A DNA stretch of 64,000 bases from Paracyclopina nana (lineage: Eukaryota > Arthropoda > Copepoda > Cyclopoida > Cyclopettidae). Of this stretch, positions 56,040 to 64,000 are shown piece after piece. Each line of letters starts with the position of its first letter. Position 1 is the stretch's first letter. The DNA lies in contig JAGUCH010000002.1 of the NCBI GenBank assembly GCA_019096065.1, positions 17,372,501 through 17,436,500 of the forward strand, in the 5' to 3' direction. Both the position numbers and the translations under genes were made by a program. Under the pieces are notes generated by a model. The model did not search any database. It saw only the letters and a list, made by a program, of their open reading frames with translations, and was not told where the DNA came from.

Positions 56040-57240
56040 ATAGTTTGAGTTAAGTTGACCCAAACTGTCAGCTGCAACTGACCTTTTGACTCAAAATTGA
56101 CTTGGTCAAGAATTAAGAGAATTATTAGCAGTTAAGTTAAAATACCGCGTGATGCGCAAGTTTTCTCTCTTGCGAATTCAAAATTAATCAAAAGTTTGAC
56201 TTTGCCTCATATTTTGGGTCAAGTTGACTCAAACTTTCAGCTGCAATTGACATTTTGACTCAAAATTGACTTGGTCAAGAATTTCGAGTTTTTATAGCTG
56301 TCATCTAGTAGCATAACGCGATGCGCAAGTTTTGGCATTTGCGAAATCAAAAAGTGTCATAAGTTTGACTTTGCCTCACATTTTGAGTCAAGTTGACTCA
56401 AACTTTCAGCTGCAACTGACATTTTGACTGAAATTTGACTAAGTCAAGAATTTCGAGTTTTCATGTGCATCACCTAGTAGCATAACGGGATGCGCAAGTT
56501 TTGGCATTTGCGAAATCAAAAAGTGTCATAAGTTTGACTTTGCCTCACATTTTGAGTCAAGTTGACTCAAACTTTCAGCTGCAACTGACATTTTGGCTGA
56601 AATTTGACTAAGTCAAGAATTTCGAGTTTTCATAGCTGTCATCTAGTAGTAAAACGCGATGCGCAAGTTTTGGCATGTCCTTGTAAGAAATGGTCAAGGT
56701 TCTATCAAAGAGTGGTTAATGTTCTATTTGGAAGAGGTCAATGTCACATTAGCAAGTGGTCACTCTGTTTTGTCTTTTTTTATACGTTTTCAGTCCAGAC
56801 TGATTTAGTATAACACGATGCGCAAGTTTCGGCATTTGCGAATTCAAAAAGTGTCAAAAGTATGACTTTGCCTCACATTTTGTGTCAAGTTGAATAAAAC
56901 TTTCAGCTGCAACTGACATTTTGACTCAAAATTGACTTGGTCAAGAATTTCGTGTTTTATTAGCAGTAAAGTAGAAGTACCGCGCGATGCGCAGGTTTTC
57001 TCTCTTGCGAATTCAAAATGAGTCAAAAGTTTGACATTGCCTCATATTTTGAGTCAGGTTTACTCAAACTATCGACTGCAACTGACATTTTGACTCAAAT
57101 TGACTTTGCCAAGTGATTGTGAGGCAAAGTCACACTTTTGCCTCACATTTTGAGTCCAGCTGCCTCGAATTTTCAGCCACAGCTGACATTTTGGCTCAAA
57201 ATTGTCCTTGTCCAGAATTTCAAGTTTCTTTGCAGTTTCG
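56040..57240. repeat. Left arm: tandem ~170-bp repeats
   Basis: Six or so degenerate units, each with TTTGACTTTGCCTCACATTT, GAGTCAAGTTGACTCAAACT, TTTCAGCTGCAACTGACATT and a CGCGATGCGCAAGTTT word, lie here in one orientation. The same units occur inverted at 62450-63430. Confidence 0.85.
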
Positions 57241-57290
57241 AAATAGTAGTACATCAGGATGTTTTAGGCAGATTTTCAAGATTGAGCCAA

Positions 57291-60200
57291 AAATGACCAC
57301 AAATGACCACTCCTTGATGGGACTTATAATAGCATTTATTCCTAGCCAGACAGATTTCCAAGCTTGAGCGAAAAAATGACCACTCCTTGATGAGACTTTG
57401 GCTCCCAAGGCTAAGTCTAGTCATAAGAAAGACTTGTATGACTTAAGCTTGGACTCAAAAAGCAATGCTTTAAGTAATTTAGTCCACAAAAACTTATTTG
57501 GCTAAGCTTTCTTAAGCTCCTAAGAACTGGACTTGACTTATGCAAAAGACCACTCCTTGATGGGACTTTTAATAAGATTTATTCCTAGCCAGACAGATTT
57601 CCAAGCTTGAGCGAAAAAATGACCACTCCTTGATGAGACTTTGGCTCCCAAGGCTAAGTCTAGTCATAAGAAAGACATGTATGACTTAAGCTTGGACTCA
57701 AAAAGCAATGCTTTAAGTAATTTAGTCCACAAAAACTTATTTAGCTAAGTTTTCTTGAGTTACTAAGAACTGGACTTGACTTATGCAAAAGACCACTCCT
57801 TGATGGGACTTTTAATAAGATTTTTTCCTAGCCAGACAGATTTCCAAGCTTGAGTGAAAAAATGACCACTCCTTGATGAGACTTTGGCTCCCAAGGCTAA
57901 GTCTAGTCTTAACAAAGACATGTATGACTTAAGCTTGGACTCAAAAAGCAATGCTTTAAGTAATTTAGTCCACAAAAACTTATTTAGCTAAGTTTTCTTG
58001 AGTTACTAAGAACTGGACTTGACTTTTGCTAATGACCACTCCTTGATGGGACTTTTAAAAAGATTTATTCCTAGCCAGACAGATTTCCAAGCTTGAGTGA
58101 AAAAATGACCACTCCTTGATGAGACTTTGGCTCCCAAGGCTAAGTCTAGTCATAACAAAGACTTGCATGACTTAAGCTTGGACTCAAAAAGCAATGCTCT
58201 AAAAAAATTAGTCCACAAAAACTTATTTGGCTAAGCTTTCTTAAGCTCCTAAGAACTGGACTTGACTTATGCAAAAGACCACTCCTTGATGGGACTTTTA
58301 ATAAGATTTATTCCTAGCCAGACAGATTTCCAAGCTTGAGCGAAAAAATGACCACTCCTTGATGAGACTTTGGCTCCCAAGGCTAAGTCTAGTCATAAGA
58401 AAGACTTGTATGACTTAAGCTTGGACTCAAAAAGCAATGCTTTAAGTAATTTAGTCCACAAAAACTTATTTAGCTAAGTTTTCTTGAGTTACTAAGAACT
58501 GGACTTGACTTATGCAAAAGACCACTCCTTGATGGGACTTTTAATAAGATTTTTTCCTAGCCAGACAGATTTCCAAGCTTGAGTGAAAAAATGACCACTC
58601 CTTGATGAGACTTTGGCTCCCAAGGCTAAGTCTAGTCATAAGAAAGACTTGTATGACTTAAGCTTGGACTCAAAAAGCAATGCTTTAAGTAATTTAGTCC
58701 ACAAAAACTTATTTGGCTAAGCTTTCTTAAGCTCCTAAGAACTGGACTTGACTTATGCAAAAGACCACTCCTTGATGGGACTTTTAATAAGATTTATTCC
58801 TAGCCAGACAGATTTCCAAGCTTGAGCGAAAAAATGACCACTCCTTGATGAGACTTTGGCTCCCAAGGCTAAGTCTAGTCATAAGAAAGACTTGTATGAC
58901 TTAAGCTTGGACTCAAAAAGCAATGCTTTAAGTAATTTAGTCCACAAAAACTTATTTAGCTAAGTTTTCTTGAGTTACTAAGAACTGGACTTGACTTATG
59001 CAAAAGACCACTCCTTGATGGGACTTTTAATAAGATTTTTTCCTAGCCAGACAGATTTCCAAGCTTGAGTGAAAAAATGACCACTCCTTGATGAGACTTT
59101 GGCTCCCAAGGCTAAGTCTAGTCTTAACAAAGACATGTATGACTTAAGCTTGGACTCAAAAAGCAATGCTTTAAGTAATTTAGTCCACAAAAACTTATTT
59201 AGCTAAGTTTTCTTGAGTTACTAAGAACTGGACTTGACTTTTGCTAATGACCACTCCTTGATGGGACTTTTAAAAAGATTTATTCCTAGCCAGACAGATT
59301 TCCAAGCTTGAGTGAAAAAATGACCACTCCTTGATGAGACTTTGGCTCCCAAGGCTAAGTCTAGTCATAACAAAGACTTGCATGACTTAAGCTTGGACTC
59401 AAAAAGCAATGCTCTAAAAAAATTAGTCCACAAAAACTTATTTGGCTAAGCTTTCTTAAGCTCCTAAGAACTGGACTAGACTTATGCAAAAGACCACTCC
59501 TTGATGGGACTTTTAATAAGATTTATTCCTAGCCAGACAGATATCCAAGCTTGAGCGAAAAAATGACCACTCCTTGATGAGACTTTGGCTCCCAAGGCTA
59601 AGTCTAGTCATAACAAAGACTTGCATGACTTAAGCTTGGACTCAAAAAGCAATGCTCTAAGAAAATTAGTCCACAAAAACTTATTTGGCTAAGCTTTCTT
59701 AAGCTCCTAAGAACTGGACTTGACTAATGCAAAAGACCACTCCTTGATGGGACTTTTAATAAGATTTATTCCTAGCCAGACAGATTTCCAAGCTTGAGCG
59801 TAAAAATGACCACTCCTTGATGAGACTTTGGCTCCCAAGGCTAAGTCTAGTCATAAGAAAGACTTGCATGACTTAAGCTTGGACTCAAAAAGCAATGCTC
59901 TAAGAAAATTAGTCCACAAAAACTTATTTGGCTAAGCTTTCTTAAGCTCCTAAGAACTGGACTTGACTTATGCAAAAGACCACTCCTTGATGGGACTTTT
60001 AATAAGATTTATTCCTAGCCAGGCAGATTTCCAAGCTTGAGTGAAAAAATGACCACTCCTTGATGAGACTTTGGCTCCCAAGGCTAAGTCTAGTCATAAC
60101 AAGGACTTGCATGACTTAAGCTTGGACTCAAAAAGCAATGCTCTAAGAAAATTAGTCCACAAAAACTTATTTGGCTAAGCTTTTAAGTTACTAAAAACTG

Positions 60201-62205
60201 GACTTGGCTTATGCAAAAGACCACTCCTTGATGGGACTTTTAATAAGATTTATTCCTAGCCAGACAGATTTCCAAGCTTGAGCAAAAAAATGACCACTCC
60301 TTGATGAGACTTTGGCTCCCATGGCTAAGTCTAGTCATAACAAAGACTTGCATGACTTAAGCTAGGACTCAAAAAGCAATGCTTTGAGTAAATGAGTCCA
60401 TGAACACTTATTTGGCTAAGCTTTCTTAAGTTACTAAGAACTGGACTTGACTTATGCAAAAGACCACTCCTTGATGGGACTTTTAATAAGATTTATTCCT
60501 AGCCAGACAGATTTCCAAGCTTGAGCGAAAAAATGACCACTCCTTGATGAGACTTTGGCTCCCAAGGCTAAGTCTAGTCATAACAAAGACTTGCATGACT
60601 TAAGATAGGAATCAAAAGCAATGCTTTAAGTAAATGAGTCCATGAAAACTTAGTTGGCTAAGCTTTCTTAAGTTCCAAAGAACTGGACTTGACTTTTGCT
60701 AATGTCTACTCCTTGATGGGACTTTTAATAAGATTTATTCCTAGCCAGACAGATTTCCAAGCTTGAGCAAAGAAATGACCACTCCTTGATGAGACTTTGG
60801 CTCCTAAGGCTAAGTCTAGTCATAACAAAGACTTGCATGACTTAAGCTAGGACTCAAAAAGAAATGCTTTGAGTAAATGAGTCCATGAACACTTATTTGG
60901 CTAAGCTTTCTTAAGTTACTAAGAACTGGACTTGACTTATGCAAAAGACCACTCCTTGATGGGACTTTTAATAAGATTTATTCCTAGCCAGACAGATTTC
61001 CAAGCTTGAGCGAAAAAATGACCACTCCTTGATGAGACTTTGGCTCCTAAGGCTAAGTCTAGTCATAACAAAGACTTGCATGACTTATGGTAGGACTCAA
61101 AAAGCAATGCTTTGAGTAAATGAGTCCATGAAAACTTATTTAGCTAAGTTTTCTTGAGTTACTAAGAACTGGACTTGACTTATGCAAAAGACCACTCCTT
61201 GATGGGACTTTTAATAAGATTTTTTCCTAGCCAGACAGATTTCCAAGCTTGAGTGAAAAAATGACCACTCCTTGATGAGACTTTGGCTCCCAAGGCTAAG
61301 TCTAGTCTTAACAAAGACATGTATGACTTAAGCTTGGACACAAAAAGCAATGCTTTAAGTAATTTAGTCCACAAAAACTTATTTAGCTAAGTTTTCTTGA
61401 GTTACTAAGAACTGGACTTGACTTTTGCTAATGACCACTCCTTGATGGGACTTTTAATAAGATTTTTTCCTAGCCAGACAGATTTCCAAGCTTGAGCAAA
61501 AAAAGACCACTCCTTGATGAGACTTTGGCTCCCAAGGCTAAGTCTAGTCATAAGAAAGACTTGTATGACTTAAGCTTGGACTCAAAAAGCAATGCTTTAA
61601 GTAATTTAGTCCACAAAAACTTATTTGGCTAAGCTTTCTTAAGCTCCTAAGAACTGGACTTGACTTATGCAAAAGACCACTCCTTGATGGGACTTTTAAT
61701 AAGATTTATTCCTAGCCAGACAGATTTCCAAGCTTGAGTGAAAAAATGACCACTCCTTGATGAGACTTTGGCTCCCAAGGCTAAGTCTAGTCATAACAAA
61801 GACTTGCATGACTTAAGCTTGGACTCAAAAAGCAATGCTCTAAGAAAATTAGTCCACAAAAACTTATTTGGCTAAGCTTTCTTAAGCTCCTAAGAACTGG
61901 ACTTGACTTATGCAAAAGACCACTCCTTGATGGGACTTTTAAAAAGATTTATTCCTAGCCAGACAGATTTCCAAGCTTGAGTGAAAAAATGACCACTCCT
62001 TGATGAGACTTTGGCTCCCAAGGCTAAGTCTAGTCATAAGAAAGACTTGCATGACTTAAGCTTGGACTCAAAAAGCAATGCTCTAAGAAAATTAGTCCAC
62101 AAAAACTTATTTGGCTAAGCTTTCTGAAGTCTAGTCATAAAAAAAGACTTGCATGGCTTAAGCTAAGACTCAAAAAGCAATGCTTTGAGTAAATGAGTCC
62201 ATGAA
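57291..62205. repeat. 243-bp satellite array with higher-order structure (about 20 monomers)
   Basis: Monomer starts (GACCACTCCTTGATGGGACT) are at 57548, 57791, 58034, 58277, 58520, 58763 and on, exactly 243 bp apart. Each monomer has a second related word, GACCACTCCTTGATGAGAC, about 70 bp in. Variant monomers (for example with TTTTGCTAATGACC at 58034 and 59249) recur 1215 bp = 5 monomers apart. The 64-codon minus-strand frames repeated at 57781, 58996 and 61180 are part of the monomer. Confidence 0.95.
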
Positions 62206-62211
62206 AACTTA

Positions 62212-62433
62212 GGGCCTGTTCACCTGCTTATTATGGCCGTTATTTTGGCAAAATATTGGAGAGAAATACTGAGAAACTGGGAATTTTTATTTTGGAGCAG
62301 GATGGCTTTTGGTACCAATAGATCGATTCCGAAGTCAAAATCTGAAAAATGATTTTACAAATACCGGATATTTGCAAATATCAGCATAATATCGCTCGTT
62401 ATTTTGCTGATAATAATGCAGGTGAACAGGGCC
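62212..62433. mobile_element. PIF/Harbinger-type MITE, copy 3
   Basis: Termini GGGCCTGTTCACCTGC and GCAGGTGAACAGGGCC bound 222 bp flanked by perfect TTA duplications (62209-62211 and 62434-62436). It is inserted at the border between the satellite array and the right arm. Confidence 0.88.
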
Positions 62434-62449
62434 TTAATAGGCTAAGCTT

Positions 62450-63430
62450 GGTAAACTTGTGCATCGCGTTTTTTTACTAGATGACAGCTATGAAAACTCG
62501 AAATTCTTGACTGAGTCTAATTTCAGCTAAAATGTCAGTTGCAGCTGAAAATTTAAGTCAACTTGACTCAAAATGTGAGGCAAAGTCAAACATATGACAC
62601 TTTTTGAATTCGCAAATGGCGAAACTTGCGGATCGCGTTATACTTATAGGTGACTGCTATGAAAACTTGAAATTCTTGACTTAGTCAAATTTCAGTCAAA
62701 ATGTCAGTTGCAGCTTATAGTTTGAGTCAACTTGACACAAAACGTGAGGCAAAGTCAAACGTATGACACTTTTGAATTCACAAATACCGAAACTTGCGCA
62801 TCGCGTTATACTTATAGGTGACTGCTATGAAAACTCGAAATTCTTGACTTAGTCAAATTTCAGTCAAAATGTCGGTGCAGCTTATAGTTTGATGCAACTT
62901 GACCCGAAATATCCGACAAATTCAAATTTATGATTCGTTGTGAATTCTTAAGAGTGAAAACTTGCGCATCGGGCGGTACTTCTCTTTTACTGCTAATAAA
63001 ACACGAAATTCTTGACCAAGTCAATTTTGTGTCAAAATGTCAGTTGCAGTCGATAGTTTGAGTCAACTTGACCCAAAATATGAGGCAAAGTCAAATTTTT
63101 GATTCATTTGAATTCGTAAGAGTGAAAACTTGCGCATCGCGCGGTACTTCTCTTTTACTGCTAATAAAACACGAAATCCTTGACTTAGTCCAATTTCAGT
63201 CAAAATGTCAGTTGCAGCTGATAGTTTGAGTCAACTTGACTCAAAATGTGAGGCAAAGTCAAACTTATGACACTTTTTGAATTCGCAAATGCCAAAACTT
63301 GCGCATCGCGTTATACTACTAGGTGACTGATATGAAAACTTGAAATTCTTGACTTAGTCAAATTTCAGTCAAAATGTCAGTTGCAGCTGATAGTTTGAGT
63401 CAACTTGACACAAAACGTGAGGCAAAGTCA
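62450..63430. repeat. Right arm: inverse copies of the left-arm repeats
   Basis: Units read TGTCAGTTGCAGCTGATAGT, TTGAGTCAACTTGACTCAAA and ATGTGAGGCAAAGTCAAAC, the inverse of the 56040-57240 arm, about five units. Confidence 0.85.
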
Positions 63431-63471
63431 AATGCAGTGGATCTGCCTATAAAATGAGCTGAAATAACTGA

Positions 63472-63602
63472 CCACTCCTTGAAGGACATTGACCACTCAC
63501 TGATGGCCAGAAAATGACCACTCACTGATGGCCAAAAAATGACCACTCACTGATGGCCAAAAAAATGACCACTCACTGATGGCCAAGAAATGACCACTCC
63601 TA
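63472..63602. repeat. Short 23-27-bp tandem repeat
   Basis: ATGACCACTCACTGATGGCC with an A-run spacer is repeated four to five times. The CACTGATGG word links it to the element termini. Confidence 0.85.
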
Positions 63603-63844
63603 ATTGGGAAAGGTTGCGAGATAATTCAAAAAATGAAATTAGGGAGTGGTCATCGTTCTGATGGCTAATGGCATTGATGGGACAACCCACCCATTTTCAA
63701 GTATTTGGTATCAAATGAATTCTACTGACCTCAGGAACTCATTTGACCCAACTTTCCCTTGAGGTCCCATCAGTACGTCCCATCAGTGCAGGCCGTCCTC
63801 ATTTATTTAGTCACTGATGGGACTCGAGTCTTATCAGTGCTACA

Positions 63845-64000
63845 AATGAACAACACTATAGTGTAAACCAGGTGCATTGAATTGTGACAGAAACTGATGC
63901 GAGGTGATTAATTCAGTAAAACGGGTTTGCTTCTTTGCGAGTCACCATAGAGTTGCCGGATGCATAAACGAGTTCTCTGAGCTTCAGATGGAATGCCAAT
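63845..64000. other. Right-edge single-copy sequence
   Basis: Outside the giant element the last 156 bp look unique. On the minus strand an ATG directly followed by a GTGACT donor-like sequence (about 63947) could be the missing first exon of the cuticle-type gene. Evidence is weak. Confidence 0.25.

Larger units (their letters stand above)
55661..63844. mobile_element. Giant ~8.2-kb composite element with satellite core
   Basis: The ends are TGTAGCACTGATAGGAC (55661) and the inverse GTCTTATCAGTGCTACA (to 63844). Inside come CACTGATGGGAC words at both ends, then long inverted arms (about 56040-57240 and 62450-63430; repeats of AACTTGCGCATCGCG, TTGACTTAGTCAAATTTCAG, and CTGCAACTGACATTTTGACT), and in the middle a 243-bp satellite. 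No protein is encoded. No clear target-site duplication was found, so the outer limits rest on the terminal inversion only. Confidence 0.7.

Noticed and set aside
57781-61374. Repeated 64-codon minus-strand frames
   Set aside because: The same frame recurs because it is part of the 243-bp satellite monomer; no evidence of expression or conservation.

Overview
This is a 64 kb window of nuclear DNA from a eukaryote, almost certainly an arthropod. The genes have GT-AG spliceosomal introns (many about 60 nt) and AATAAA-type signals. Two proteins have features I associate with arthropods: a Thr-rich secreted protein with tandem NPGQY repeats and a conserved C-terminal module, and a signal-peptide protein with an Asn-rich middle and a basic cleavage-like motif. 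I cannot name the species or order; a crustacean or hexapod is the best guess.

Gene-dense part (1-25.3 kb): a kinesin light chain 5' portion (minus strand, running off the left edge), an RNF11-type RING E3, an IFT139/TTC21B homologue spread over 10 exons, a tandem duplicate of its 3' end, a very tight head-to-tail trio (TOM5-like, mitochondrial ribosomal protein L53-like, ARV1), an Asn-rich secreted protein (minus), ornithine aminotransferase, COP9 signalosome subunit 3, a small Cys-rich protein, and a bZIP factor (minus). From 26.7 to 39 kb there is almost nothing but DNA transposons and foldback elements. Genes return at 39.3-46.6 kb: LLP homologue (minus, interrupted by a transposon), mitochondrial leucyl-tRNA synthetase, a duplicated gene-tail junction, and an unrecognised, probably tail-anchored protein (minus). 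From 47 to 64 kb the window is again nearly all repeats, apart from one cuticle-type secreted protein gene (54.3-55.6 kb, minus).

The most striking content is the mobile DNA. At least five insertions can be delimited to the base by terminal inverted repeats (TIRs) plus target-site duplications (TSDs). These are three or four hAT-type MITEs with 8-bp TSDs, two PIF/Harbinger-type MITEs with TTA TSDs, and a 622-bp element with CACAGTG ends and a 5-bp TSD in the LLP homologue coding sequence. The last has splice sites at its ends that would remove it in frame, so it looks like a transposon-born intron. Two giant composite elements (5.9 kb with a 10-bp TSD; about 8.2 kb) are built of minisatellite or satellite arrays arranged as inverted arms. 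Other foldback arrays, each from a different short motif, sit in introns and intergenic DNA.

Functionally the genes are unrelated housekeeping or structural genes (transport, cilia, mitochondria, proteostasis). The only arrangement that suggests coordinated expression is the TOM5-like / MRPL53-like / ARV1 trio, with gaps of 18 and 2 nt. All homology calls come from reading the translations against remembered family sequences; no database search was run.
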